51,402 nt of DNA from positions 1 to 51,402 of the forward strand of contig JAFRIG010000071.1 in NCBI GenBank assembly GCA_017432895.1, given 5' to 3'. Of this stretch, positions 16,034-24,154 are shown piece by piece. The stretch is from Erysipelotrichaceae bacterium (lineage in GTDB: Bacteria > Bacillota_I > Bacilli_A > Erysipelotrichales > Erysipelotrichaceae). A model generated the notes under the pieces. That model was not told the DNA's origin. It searched no databases and was given only the letters and a program-made list of their open reading frames with translations. Positions within the stretch are counted from its first letter, which is position 1, and every line of letters starts with the position of its first letter. The translations under genes and the position numbers were made by a program.

Positions 16034-16051
16034 TTAAGAACGATATCTCTG

Positions 16052-16060
16052 TGTTAAGAT
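16052..16060 (+). promoter_or_regulatory. Extended -10 promoter giving a leaderless start for the Cof-type phosphatase
   Basis: TGTTAAGAT fits TGn plus a -10 hexamer and ends exactly seven bases before the A of ATG 16067, so that A is the expected first transcribed base. There is no ribosome binding site. Confidence 0.5.
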
Positions 16061-16066
16061 TAAGCC

Positions 16067-16921
16067 ATGATAAAACTGTTTGTAGCGGATGTCGATGGAA
16101 CGTTGTTGAATGAAAGATCGGAACTTGAAGAAGCGACGATTAAAGCAATTAAAAGATTCCAGAAACAGGGCGGTATCTTCATGGTGGCCACCGGCCGCAA
16201 CCACTGGGAACTGGAGGATATCGTTTCAAGGATCGATAATGTGGCGATCAACTGTGCCAACGGGGCCATCCTTTTCGATGAGGAAGGTCAACTGATCAGT
16301 TCGGATTTCATCGATCCAAACTATGCGGATCTGATCGAAGAGTATTGCAATGAACGCGATACGATAGTCGAATACCATGGCGAAAACTATACTTATACCT
16401 GCCGCGATAAAAAGTCCTTTAAACAGCGGGCAATCGCAAATTTCGCTCGCGGGCACGAAGATCCCGAACATATCTTTGACGTGATCTATGAAGATGAACA
16501 CATGCTGTTTGGAGTGGATCATGATGATCTGCCTAAAAACAGGATCTCCAAGCTCGAAGTACTGTTCATGGCTGAAGAGGTTGCGGAAGGCTTATGGGAA
16601 AAAGTGAAAAGCAGCTTCCAAGACTGCAACATCGTCAGAGTAGAAATGATGGCTTCGATCGAAATCACTTCAGCTAAGGCCGACAAGGGCCAGGCGATCA
16701 GCGATTACTGCAGGATCAAGGGCATCAAAGAAGATGAGGTTGCCGTGGCAGGAGACAGTGGCAACGACATCTCGATGTTAAAAAGATTTAAACACTCCTA
16801 TGCCATGGGCAATGCCGATGAGGTGACCAAGAAGGCAGCCAGCCAGGTGGCTTCATCGAATCGGGAAGAAGGCATCGCCAAGCTCATCAATATGATCTGC
16901 GATGAAAATGAGGATCAGTAA
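16067..16921 (+). CDS. Cof-type HAD-IIB family phosphatase
   Basis: A 284-residue HAD phosphatase with motif I DVDGT (nucleophile D8, acid/base D10), the N-terminal ATGR segment of motif II, a cap domain between, and motif IV GDSGNDISML followed by YAMGNADE near the C-terminus. This order defines the Cof/IIB subgroup, whose members act on sugar phosphates, pyridoxal phosphate or flavin mononucleotide; the substrate cannot be predicted. It starts with a probable leaderless mRNA and ends at its own terminator. Confidence 0.93.
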   Translation: MIKLFVADVDGTLLNERSELEEATIKAIKRFQKQGGIFMVATGRNHWELEDIVSRIDNVAINCANGAILFDEEGQLISSDFIDPNYADLIEEYCNERDTIVEYHGENYTYTCRDKKSFKQRAIANFARGHEDPEHIFDVIYEDEHMLFGVDHDDLPKNRISKLEVLFMAEEVAEGLWEKVKSSFQDCNIVRVEMMASIEITSAKADKGQAISDYCRIKGIKEDEVAVAGDSGNDISMLKRFKHSYAMGNADEVTKKAASQVASSNREEGIAKLINMICDENEDQ

Positions 16922-16923
16922 GC

Positions 16924-16950
16924 GATCAGGTCAAGGCCTGGTCTTTTATT
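16924..16950 (+). terminator. Terminator of the Cof-type phosphatase gene
   Basis: GATCAGG-TCAAGG-CCTGGTC followed by TTTTATTATT, beginning three bases past the stop. Confidence 0.7.
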
Positions 16951-16961
16951 ATTCATCATGT

Positions 16962-16990
16962 TTGACAATAAGTGAATGTTCATTTAATAT
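16962..16990 (+). promoter_or_regulatory. TetR gene promoter with operator in the spacer
   Basis: A consensus TTGACA (16962-16967) and TAATAT (16985-16990) are 17 bases apart. The spacer contains AGTGAATGTTCATT, with the perfect core TGAA-TG-TTCA. A closely similar element (GAATACTCATTTAAT) is found before spx at 17611-17630. Together these suggest an autoregulated TetR promoter. Confidence 0.65.
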
Positions 16991-17008
16991 TAAAGGCAGA
17001 GGTTATTT

Positions 17009-17569
17009 ATGAGGATAAAAGATAACGAGAAGCAGGAAAGGATCAAGGATGCCATGATCTCTTTGATTCTGAAAGAGGGGATCAATGGGGCTTCGGTAGC
17101 CAAGATCGCCAAACAGGCAGGTGTTTCTCCGGCGACCATCTACGTCTATTACGAAAACAAGGAAGAGATGCTGGCGGAGGTCTTCAACGAGTATGCCCGC
17201 AAGCCGGTCTCTTATCTGGGAGGGATGTTATATCCTTCGATGAGCGGGAGTGAACTGATCGAATGTCTGATCAAAGGGGCTTACAGCTATGCTTTGGAGA
17301 ATGAAAAGGAATTCTCTTTCGTCGATCAGTGCTATTCCTGTCCGACTTTACAGGAAAGCGTCAAAGAAAACGACTGCTACAATGAGGTCTTCGATGTGAT
17401 CCACGACTTTCAGAAAAGAAGGATCATCAGATCTTATTCCGATCCCAGTATCATTGCCGTTCTGTTTGCGCCGGTGAAGTTCATTGCCATGAACAGAAAC
17501 AGCTATGCCGACCCGCAGGCTGAACTTGATGAACTGATAAAGATGCTGCAGGACATGCTGCTATACTAG
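17009..17569 (+). CDS. TetR family transcriptional regulator
   Basis: A 186-residue protein. Residues about 8-55 form the TetR DNA-binding domain: KDAMISLILKEG, then VAKIAKQAGVSPATIYVYYENKEEML, the classic helix-turn-helix ending in YxYFxxK-like spacing. The rest is a helical ligand-binding domain of unknown specificity with a CYSC motif at about 109-112. AGAGG lies before the ATG. The promoter spacer carries a palindromic operator, and a sister site lies before the next gene, spx. The likely regulon is therefore itself plus spx. Confidence 0.93.
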   Translation: MRIKDNEKQERIKDAMISLILKEGINGASVAKIAKQAGVSPATIYVYYENKEEMLAEVFNEYARKPVSYLGGMLYPSMSGSELIECLIKGAYSYALENEKEFSFVDQCYSCPTLQESVKENDCYNEVFDVIHDFQKRRIIRSYSDPSIIAVLFAPVKFIAMNRNSYADPQAELDELIKMLQDMLLY

Positions 17570-17610
17570 ATCGATCCCTGGCTGCAGGGATTTAAAAAGG
17601 AATATTTATA

Positions 17611-17630
17611 AACGAATACTCATTTAATTA
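17611..17630 (+). promoter_or_regulatory. Second TetR-like operator, upstream of spx
   Basis: AACGAATACTCATTTAATTA shares GAAT-x-x-TCATTTAAT with the operator in the tetR promoter 640 bases upstream. It ends just before the spx ribosome binding site TTGGAGG (17631-17637). A weak hairpin CCCTG-GCTG-CAGGG (17576-17589) separates it from the tetR stop. Confidence 0.5.
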
Positions 17631-17644
17631 TTGGAGGTGTAATC

Positions 17645-18022
17645 ATGATCGTAATGTACACATCACAGGGATGTTCATCCTGTCGCAAGGCCAAGAAATA
17701 TATGTATGACAATAATCTTCCTTTCGTTGAAAAGGATATCATTCGCGATCAACTTGATGAAAAGGAGATCCGCTATCTTTTAAGCCGGACACAGAACGGG
17801 ACCGATGATATCATCTCAACGCGTTCCAAGATCATCAAAGATACCAATATCGATCTGGAAGAGATGAATCTTTCCGATCTGGTGAGTTTCATCAGGACCA
17901 ATCCGACCATCTTGAAAAGGCCGATCATCATCGATGACCGGGACCTGCAGGCGGGATATGACGAAGACGAGATCTCGATCTTCAAGAAGAATATGCGAAG
18001 AAAACTGAGCCTGGCAGTTTAA
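17645..18022 (+). CDS. spx: Redox-sensing global regulator Spx
   Basis: A 125-residue ArsC-fold protein with the redox switch CSSC at C10-C13. It has the conserved G52 in NGTDDIISTRSK (the residue at the RNA polymerase alpha-subunit contact in Bacillus Spx), the following R60, and the RPIIID motif near residue 98. Spx binds the alpha C-terminal domain of RNA polymerase and redirects transcription under thiol stress rather than acting as an arsenate reductase. TTGGAGG precedes the ATG. It is followed 16 bases later by lon. A TetR-like operator lies directly upstream, suggesting transcriptional control by the neighbouring regulator. Confidence 0.95.
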   Translation: MIVMYTSQGCSSCRKAKKYMYDNNLPFVEKDIIRDQLDEKEIRYLLSRTQNGTDDIISTRSKIIKDTNIDLEEMNLSDLVSFIRTNPTILKRPIIIDDRDLQAGYDEDEISIFKKNMRRKLSLAV

Positions 18023-18038
18023 CAACAAGGAGAAGTTA

Positions 18039-20318
18039 ATGTTAGTAATACCTGTATATAATATGCTTCTGTTGCCGGAAGCAAATCTTTATTTTCAAAG
18101 TGAAGAATTAAGAAAGATCTCCGGCAGCCGCAGCATCGTTTTGAATGAAAAGGCCATCGTGATCCTGGCCAAAGAAAAACTGGATCGCATCCAGATCAAG
18201 GAAGACAGCTTCTATCCCATCGGGGTGGTGGGAAGCATTTCGGATATCCGTAAAGGTTTTGTGACCATCACCTTGCAATACAGGGTGAATCTGGAGAACA
18301 TCTTCATCGATCCTGATCTGAGCATCAGGTTAAGCATCTCCCGGCGAAACGACATCATGGATCTCGATGAAAACGAGGCCAAAGAGAAGCTCAAGGATCT
18401 GATCGCGGAAATGAAGAAGTATGCTTCCGGTTTTGACTGGGCCAAGGCGGCCGATGCCTATATCGATCAGGTCGAATCTTTGAATGCGGCTATTTCGATC
18501 ATGGCCCCGTGGTTAAAACTAAGCAATGAAGAAAGATACGAACTGCTTAAGGAAGATTCGCAAGCCAAACGCAGCGAGATGATCGAAAGGATCATGTATG
18601 AATCCCTGGAAGTAGGACGGATCACCAACGAAGCCGTTTCTTCTCAACAGAAGGAATACCAGCAGATGTATCGGGAAGCGGCGATCAAGCGGCAGATGGA
18701 ACACCTGCAAAAGGAACTCGACGATATGCATCCGGAGAATGTTACGGATGTACAGAAATTCGAAAAAAAGATCGCCGAATCGGGAATGAACGAAACCGCC
18801 CGTAAAGAAGCGGAAAAGGTCCTCAACCGTCTGCGTCAGGAAGGCCAGCAGTCGGTGGAATCGGGGATCCTGTATGACTATCTGGATTTCGTCACTTCTC
18901 TCTCCTGGAAAAAAGAGGAACAAAGAAACATCGACTTGGACAAGGCCAGACAGATCCTGGATGAAGACCACTATGGCCTAAGCAAGGTCAAGGAAAGGAT
19001 CATCCAGCAGATCGCGGTCATGAATCTGAAGAAGCAGCAGTCCGGTTCGATATTACTGTTTACGGGAGCTCCCGGTACCGGCAAGACTTCCATCGGCAAG
19101 AGTATCGCTAGAGCTTTAGGCCGGGAATATGTCAGAGTATCATTAGGTGGTGTCCACGATGAATCGGATATCCGAGGCCATCGTCGGACCTATATCGGAG
19201 CGATGCCGGGTCGGATCATGGATGGCATTTCCAAATCAGGTGTCTCCAATCCGGTCATGGTGCTGGATGAAGTGGACAAGCTTTCCGCTTCCTACAACGG
19301 TTCGCCGGCTTCAGCCTTACTGGAAGTACTGGATCCCGAACAGAACAACACCTTCACTGATCACTACATGAATGTACCTTATGATCTTTCGGATGTCTTA
19401 TTCATCTGTACAGCCAATACGACCGATACGATCCCGGAACCTTTATTGAACAGAATGGAAGTCATTCAGTTCAACGGCTATACGCCGATCGAAAAGAAGC
19501 AGATCGCTATGAAGCATCTGGTTCCCAAATCGATGGAAGCCATGGGTATCGATAAGGATCAATTGGGTTTTGAAGAAGAAGCCATCGATACGCTGATCAG
19601 TGAATACACCAGAGAAGCCGGGGTCAGAGGTCTAAGAAAACAGATCGATACGCTGTGTAGGATGCTGGCGGTGAAGGTAGCACAGGATCCGGATGAGAAA
19701 GTGATCGTCAATCGCGATATCGTACACGAAAAGATGGATGGTCATCCCATCACCCAAAGCCAGATCCTGGAAGAACCCAAACCCGGTGTGGTCACAGGCT
19801 TGGCCTGGACGCCGGTGGGTGGTGAGATATTATATATCGAAACATTGCTTACAAAGGGCAAGGGTGAGCTGATCATCACCGGTCAATTGGGCGATGTCAT
19901 GAAGGAATCGGCAATGATCGCCCTTAGTCTGGTCAAGAAACGCTTCCCCAAGCAGGCGGAAGTATTGGCAGACAGTGATCTGCATATCCACGTGCCTTCC
20001 GGAGCGGTACCGAAAGACGGCCCTTCGGCAGGCGTGACACTCACGACGGCTTTGGCTTCTTTGCTTACAGGGAAGATCGTCGATCCCAAGATCGCGATGA
20101 CCGGTGAAGTAGCCTTGCGTGGTTCGGTCGAACCGATCGGAGGCTTGAGTGAAAAACTCATGGCTGCTCAAAGGGCAGGTGTGACTAAGGTCTTCATTCC
20201 AAAAGAAAACCTCGCCGATCTCAAGGAGGTCGCTGCCGAGGTCAAGGAAAAGATCGAAATAATCCCGGTCGGACAGATCGAAGAGATCCTGGTCCAGACG
20301 GGCATCATGGAAAACTAA
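18039..20318 (+). CDS. lon: ATP-dependent protease Lon
   Basis: The 759-residue endopeptidase La degrades misfolded and regulatory proteins in the cytoplasm. It has an N-terminal substrate-binding LON domain and a coiled coil (about 190-250). The AAA module has Walker A GAPGTGKTS (about 343) and Walker B VMVLDEVDK. The C-terminal serine protease domain has the catalytic Ser in KDGPSAGVT (about 662) and the Lys partner about 43 residues later. The start ATG has AAGGAG six bases upstream. The N-domain is slightly short compared with the usual about 775-810 residues. It directly follows spx, so both stress proteins may be co-transcribed. Confidence 0.97.
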   Translation: MLVIPVYNMLLLPEANLYFQSEELRKISGSRSIVLNEKAIVILAKEKLDRIQIKEDSFYPIGVVGSISDIRKGFVTITLQYRVNLENIFIDPDLSIRLSISRRNDIMDLDENEAKEKLKDLIAEMKKYASGFDWAKAADAYIDQVESLNAAISIMAPWLKLSNEERYELLKEDSQAKRSEMIERIMYESLEVGRITNEAVSSQQKEYQQMYREAAIKRQMEHLQKELDDMHPENVTDVQKFEKKIAESGMNETARKEAEKVLNRLRQEGQQSVESGILYDYLDFVTSLSWKKEEQRNIDLDKARQILDEDHYGLSKVKERIIQQIAVMNLKKQQSGSILLFTGAPGTGKTSIGKSIARALGREYVRVSLGGVHDESDIRGHRRTYIGAMPGRIMDGISKSGVSNPVMVLDEVDKLSASYNGSPASALLEVLDPEQNNTFTDHYMNVPYDLSDVLFICTANTTDTIPEPLLNRMEVIQFNGYTPIEKKQIAMKHLVPKSMEAMGIDKDQLGFEEEAIDTLISEYTREAGVRGLRKQIDTLCRMLAVKVAQDPDEKVIVNRDIVHEKMDGHPITQSQILEEPKPGVVTGLAWTPVGGEILYIETLLTKGKGELIITGQLGDVMKESAMIALSLVKKRFPKQAEVLADSDLHIHVPSGAVPKDGPSAGVTLTTALASLLTGKIVDPKIAMTGEVALRGSVEPIGGLSEKLMAAQRAGVTKVFIPKENLADLKEVAAEVKEKIEIIPVGQIEEILVQTGIMEN

Positions 20319-20344
20319 GGATGGAAACCCCATCCTTTTGTTTT
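20317..20344. terminator. Terminator overlapping the lon stop codon
   Basis: AAGGATGG-AAACC-CCATCCTT followed by TTGTTTT. The 5' arm begins in the TAA stop of lon, and the convergent hicB-like gene ends at 20343, so it may serve both directions. Confidence 0.75.
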
Positions 20345-20708
20345 AGTTGATGTTCTGCAGATAAGTGTCGCGGGAAAGCAGATAGACGCAATACTGATTC
20401 ATACTGACGCCCTCCGCCCTGGCTTGCCGGGCCAGAAGCCGGTGCAGGCTCTTGGGGATACGCAGTTTGAACTGTCCCGAATAGTCTTCCAGTTCGTGCG
20501 GTTCTTTGATGAATAAGCCCTGTTCAAGGGCAGCTTCAAGCCACTGTTTTTTCGCTTCTTTGGCATTGTGAATGGCTTCTTCAAGTGTTTCACCGCTGCT
20601 GAAACAGCCCGGAAGTTCCGGAAAAGAGACGACATAACCGCCTTCATCGGGATCTTCGATCAGCTGCATCGTGTAAGGCTTTTTCAGATATTCATCGATC
20701 TTTTTCAT
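20343..20708 (-). CDS. hicB: HicB family antitoxin-like protein without a HicA partner
   Basis: A 121-residue protein with the HicB partial RNase H-like domain at about 12-70 (MQLIEDPDEGGYVVSFPELPGC, GETLEEAIHNA). A ribbon-helix-helix DNA-binding region follows (FKLRIPKSLHRLLARQARAEGVSMNQYCVYLLS, about 80-112). HicB normally neutralises the HicA mRNA interferase encoded next to it. Here both neighbours are unrelated (lon converging, a HAD phosphatase diverging) and no 60-80 residue HicA-like ORF is present, so this is an orphan. AAGGAG precedes the ATG. A palindrome in the divergent promoter (20756-20782) may be its operator. Confidence 0.85.
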   Translation of the reverse strand: MKKIDEYLKKPYTMQLIEDPDEGGYVVSFPELPGCFSSGETLEEAIHNAKEAKKQWLEAALEQGLFIKEPHELEDYSGQFKLRIPKSLHRLLARQARAEGVSMNQYCVYLLSRDTYLQNIN

Positions 20709-20722
20709 CTTTTTCTCCTTTG

Positions 20723-20739
20723 ATGATCTTTTTGATCAT
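20723..20739. repeat. Perfect inverted repeat in the hicB leader
   Basis: ATGATC-TTTTT-GATCAT lies 15 bases before the hicB start, overlapping its 5' leader. It could be an RNA hairpin or a binding site. Confidence 0.3.
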
Positions 20740-20755
20740 GTCAACATTCATGTTC

Positions 20756-20782
20756 AATAATGGCATATAAGGTACCATTATT
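20756..20782. promoter_or_regulatory. Operator-like inverted repeat between hicB and the HAD gene
   Basis: AATAATGG (20756-20763) and CCATTATT (20775-20782) are perfect inverted arms 11 bases apart, about two helix turns centre to centre. The right arm overlaps CATTAT (20776-20781), a possible -10 that ends seven bases before the HAD gene ATG. Ribbon-helix-helix antitoxins typically bind such sites over their own promoters. Confidence 0.5.
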
Positions 20783-20787
20783 TCTAT

Positions 20788-21573
20788 ATGATAGATATTC
20801 CTGAAATAGATGTTAAGATAAAAAAGATGAGAGACTACGATGTATATATCTTCGATCTGTATGGCACTTTGGTCGATATCCATACCGATGAATCAAACGA
20901 TCATTTCTGGCTGAAGGTCAGAGATCTTTTTGAAGGGTATGGGGCTGTCTATAAGCGGGAAGAGCTGAAAGATGCTTATTTCTTTAAAATAAGGCAGGCC
21001 GAGAAGAAGAAAGCGAAAAAGGGGCATCTGATCGAGATCGATCTTTTCGAAGTCTTCAGGTCACTGTTTAGTGATAAAGATGTATATTTGACTGATGAGA
21101 AGATCAGGGAAGCAATGATCATGTTCCGCAAATATTCGACCAGTCACATTCGGCTTTATGCCGGTGCGAAAGAAATATTGGATGATCTGCATAGACATGA
21201 CAAAAAAGTCTTCCTTTTAAGCAATGCCCAGGAAGTATTTACGATAAATGAATTAAAAGAATTGGGAATATATGCCTGTTTCGATGATATCTTCATCTCT
21301 TCGGTATGCGGCTATAAGAAGCCGGACAGACTGTTTTATGAGGCCTTGTTGAAGAAGTGTGGACTTGATCCGAAAAGGTGTCTGATGATAGGCAATGATC
21401 CGATCTGTGACGTAAGAGGAGCCAAGGTTTTGGGTATCGATACTTACTATATTCAAAGCTCTCTTTCGCCAAAGATCCCTGATGAAGATCCGACTTATTG
21501 TCAGAAAGGCATGGATCTTAAGACCATTCGGATAAAGATAAGCAAAGGATTTGATCTAAATTGTCGCAGTTGA
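20788..21573 (+). CDS. HAD family hydrolase (subfamily IA type)
   Basis: A 261-residue HAD phosphatase with motif I FDLYGTL (nucleophile D23; the usual second Asp is Tyr, as in several IA members), motif II LLSNAQ, motif III GYKKPD and motif IV GNDPICDVRGA. The helical cap lies between motif I and motif II (about 35-110). The start is uncertain: ATG 20788 has no ribosome binding site but lies seven bases after a possible -10, while ATG 20827 has only a weak AAAAAG. The substrate is unknown. It is transcribed divergently from the hicB-like gene, sharing a palindrome with it. Confidence 0.88.
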   Translation: MIDIPEIDVKIKKMRDYDVYIFDLYGTLVDIHTDESNDHFWLKVRDLFEGYGAVYKREELKDAYFFKIRQAEKKKAKKGHLIEIDLFEVFRSLFSDKDVYLTDEKIREAMIMFRKYSTSHIRLYAGAKEILDDLHRHDKKVFLLSNAQEVFTINELKELGIYACFDDIFISSVCGYKKPDRLFYEALLKKCGLDPKRCLMIGNDPICDVRGAKVLGIDTYYIQSSLSPKIPDEDPTYCQKGMDLKTIRIKISKGFDLNCRS

Positions 21574-21627
21574 TTTCAAAGTACTTCGGGTATTTTTCGG
21601 ATTATTTTTGAATGGATCATAATTATC

Positions 21628-21739
21628 TATTTTTTCCACAACTATTAAAAAAATAGAGTTGTGGAAAAAATAACATTAATGTTATACTTAAGATATAATT
21701 TCCATAACTGTTAAAAAAAATAGAGTTGTGGAAAAAATA
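21628..21739 (+). promoter_or_regulatory. Promoter region of AAA/DUF234 copy 2 with two long inverted repeats
   Basis: First repeat: TATTTTTTCCACAACT (21628-21643) and AGTTGTGGAAAAAATA (21657-21672), a perfect 16-bp inverted repeat with a 13-base centre. Second: TTTCCATAACT (21699-21709) and the identical right arm at 21724-21739, one mismatch in 11. Between them lies the perfect palindrome TAACATTAATGTTA (21671-21684). Candidate -10 boxes are TATACT (21683-21688, with TTGTGG 18 bases upstream in the first repeat) and TATAAT (21694-21699). The second repeat reaches to 12 bases before the ATG. Confidence 0.6.
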
Positions 21740-21751
21740 GGAGTAACGATC

Positions 21752-23191
21752 ATGATTGGAAGAACGGAAGAAAAACGATATCTGCAGTCTTTGTTGAAAA
21801 CCGATGAGCCTCAGTTTGTGGCTGTATTTGGCAGAAGACGTATTGGAAAAACTCTTCTTGTCAGAGAAAGTTTTGATTATAATTTTACTTTTCATCATAC
21901 CGGTATAAGTCCGAATTCATTAGAACCAACTAACCTGAAACAGGCTCAACTTGATAAATTCAAACAATCGTTAAAAGAATACGGACATGAGTCTTCTCAT
22001 GAACTTGATTCATGGGAAGATGCTTTTCAGGAACTTAAAGAACTTATCAAAAAATCAAAGGATAAGAAAAAGGTCATCTTTATTGATGAATTGTCATGGA
22101 TGGATACGAAAAAAAGCGGCTTTATCAGTGCCTTGGAAAGTTTCTGGAATGGCTGGGCAACAGCCAGAAAAGAGAAAGACATCATACTTATCGTTTGTGC
22201 CTCTGCTACTTATTGGGTGATCGATAACATTGTCAATTCCAAAGGCGGACTGCATAACAGGCTAACAGGTCAGATCCAGTTAAAACCGTTTACTTTAAAG
22301 GAATGCGAAGAATTGTTATTGTCAAAAAAAATCCGTTTTAATCGCCATCAAATACTTCAGTGTTATATGATCATGGGCGGTGTTCCTTATTACTGGAGCC
22401 TGTTGAAGAAAGGAAAAAGTCTTCCTCAGAATATCGATGAATTATTCTTTTATGATAATGCTCCATTGAAAAACGAATATGACAACCTATATCGTGCTCT
22501 CTTCAACAAACCGGAACAGTATATCAGGATCGTTGAAGCGTTAAGCAGCGTAAATAAAGGAATAAACCGGGAGGAGCTTTGCAAAAAAACCGGCATCTCC
22601 AGTTCCGGTGATCTAAGCAAGAAACTTGTTGAACTGGAAAACTGCGGATTTATCAGAAAATATATTCCTTATGGCTATAAACAAAGAAACTGCCTTTATC
22701 AGCTGATCGATAATTATACGCTTTTCTATCACCGCTTTTTGCAAAACAAAACGTGCGATGAAAAATACTGGGAAAATCATGTCAATTCTCCATCCCTGAA
22801 CGCATGGAACGGGATAGCGTTTGAAAGGGTTTGCCTGGAACATGTTTATCAGCTGAAAATGGCACTTGGCATATCAGGTGTTCAAACAGAGGTCATTTCG
22901 TGGCAATGTCAAGCCAATAAGGATGAAGGCATTTACGGTTCACAAATAGATCTTTTGATCGTAAGAAGAGATCAGATCATCAATCTTTGCGAGATGAAAT
23001 ATGCGGAAGCTGAATTTGTTGCGGATGCCGCATATGACAGAGATCAAAGGAGAAAGATATCGGATTTCCAGAAGGTAACAAAATCAAAATATGCCATACA
23101 TCCGACATTGGTCACTACTTACGGTTTGGAAGAGAATTCTTATTCCGGTGATATTCAGGCCGTAATTGATTGTGAGGATCTTTTTAAATAA
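21752..23191 (+). CDS. AAA ATPase with C-terminal DUF234 (PD-(D/E)xK-like) domain, copy 2
   Basis: A 479-residue paralogue of the ATPase at 8045: Walker A GRRRIGKT (about 25-32), Walker B VIFIDELSWMD, the shared NRLTGQIQLKPFTLKECEEL segment, a winged helix at about 260-320, and the DUF234 core QIDLLIVRRDQ with CEMKY. The ATG at 21752 has AGGAG eight bases before it; the GTG at 21728 lies inside the upstream inverted repeat and is unlikely. Codon use is more A/T-rich than its neighbours, which suggests acquisition. Its function is not established. The upstream repeats differ in sequence from those of copy 1 but occupy the same position. Confidence 0.9.
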   Translation: MIGRTEEKRYLQSLLKTDEPQFVAVFGRRRIGKTLLVRESFDYNFTFHHTGISPNSLEPTNLKQAQLDKFKQSLKEYGHESSHELDSWEDAFQELKELIKKSKDKKKVIFIDELSWMDTKKSGFISALESFWNGWATARKEKDIILIVCASATYWVIDNIVNSKGGLHNRLTGQIQLKPFTLKECEELLLSKKIRFNRHQILQCYMIMGGVPYYWSLLKKGKSLPQNIDELFFYDNAPLKNEYDNLYRALFNKPEQYIRIVEALSSVNKGINREELCKKTGISSSGDLSKKLVELENCGFIRKYIPYGYKQRNCLYQLIDNYTLFYHRFLQNKTCDEKYWENHVNSPSLNAWNGIAFERVCLEHVYQLKMALGISGVQTEVISWQCQANKDEGIYGSQIDLLIVRRDQIINLCEMKYAEAEFVADAAYDRDQRRKISDFQKVTKSKYAIHPTLVTTYGLEENSYSGDIQAVIDCEDLFK

Positions 23192-23228
23192 GAGGATTTA
23201 TTATATCGGTCATTGCTTCTGTTTTCTT

Positions 23229-23258
23229 TTAACAGAATCATAAGCAAAAAGGTATAAT
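23229..23258 (+). promoter_or_regulatory. Promoter of thyA-folA
   Basis: TTAACA (23229-23234) and TATAAT (23253-23258) are 18 bases apart and lie 23 bases before the thyA ATG. Confidence 0.5.
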
Positions 23259-23281
23259 GGATAAAAAGCGAGGTAGCAGCA

Positions 23282-24154
23282 ATGAAGCAATATCTGGATC
23301 TATGCCGTGATGTTTTGGAAAACGGCGAACAAAGAGGTGACAGGACCGGAACGGGGACGATCTCCAAATTCGGTTTTCAGATAAGATTCAATCTGGAAGA
23401 GGGTTTTCCGCTTCTGACGACGAAGAAAGTCTTCCACAGAGGCATCTTTGAGGAGCTTTTCTGGTTCTTGAAGGGTGAGACCAATATCCGCCCGCTGGCT
23501 TTGAAGAATGTCAAGATCTGGAACGACTGGCCTTATGCCAAATATAAGAATTCGGATGAATACCAGGGCGAAAGCATGGAAGAGTTCATCAGGAAGATCT
23601 GTGATGATGAGGCTTTTGCGGACAAATGGGGCGATCTGGGTCCGGTCTATGGCAAACAGTGGCGTAACTTCGGCGGTGTCGATCAGATATCTCAGCTGAT
23701 CGAAAATCTGAAGAACGATCCGTATTCCAGAAGACACCTGGTCGTGGCATATAATCCGGCGGAAGTCGATCAGATGGCTCTGCCGCCCTGTCATGCGTTT
23801 TTCCAGTTCTATGTTTCAGCCGATAAGAAGAAACTATCCTGCCAACTGTATCAGCGTTCGGCGGATCTGTTTCTAGGTGTGCCTTTCAATATCGCTTCCT
23901 ACAGCCTGCTGCTGGCGATGGTCGCACAGGTCTGCGGCTATCAGCCTTACGAGTTTGTTCATACCTTCGGTGATACCCATATCTATCTCGATCATATCGA
24001 TCAGATCAAGGAACAGCTGACCAGGGAGCCTCGTCCATTACCTAAACTGTGGCTCAATCCCGAGATCGACAACATCTTCGATTTCACGATCGACGATGTC
24101 AAGATCCTGGACTATGACCCCTGGCCGGCTATTAAAGGGAAGGTGTCCGTCTAA
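23282..24154 (+). CDS. thyA: Thymidylate synthase ThyA
   Basis: The 290-residue enzyme methylates dUMP to dTMP with methylenetetrahydrofolate. The catalytic Cys170 is in [12 protein letters not shown]. The N-terminal [11 protein letters not shown] and [10 protein letters not shown] segments, the [10 protein letters not shown] arginine pair and the C-terminal [10 protein letters not shown] are all present. The approximately 290-residue length is that of the longer ThyA form with an insert ([29 protein letters not shown]). GAGGT lies eight bases before the ATG. Its TAA overlaps the folA ATG, so the two are coupled, which fits: ThyA makes dihydrofolate and FolA regenerates it. Confidence 0.98.
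   Translation: MKQYLDLCRDVLENGEQRGDRTGTGTISKFGFQIRFNLEEGFPLLTTKKVFHRGIFEELFWFLKGETNIRPLALKNVKIWNDWPYAKYKNSDEYQGESMEEFIRKICDDEAFADKWGDLGPVYGKQWRNFGGVDQISQLIENLKNDPYSRRHLVVAYNPAEVDQMALPPCHAFFQFYVSADKKKLSCQLYQRSADLFLGVPFNIASYSLLLAMVAQVCGYQPYEFVHTFGDTHIYLDHIDQIKEQLTREPRPLPKLWLNPEIDNIFDFTIDDVKILDYDPWPAIKGKVSV

Noticed and set aside
21628..21739. Repeats before the second AAA ATPase considered as a CRISPR array
   Set aside because: Only two unequal units, each an inverted repeat, with a promoter between them; no spacer series and no cas genes.
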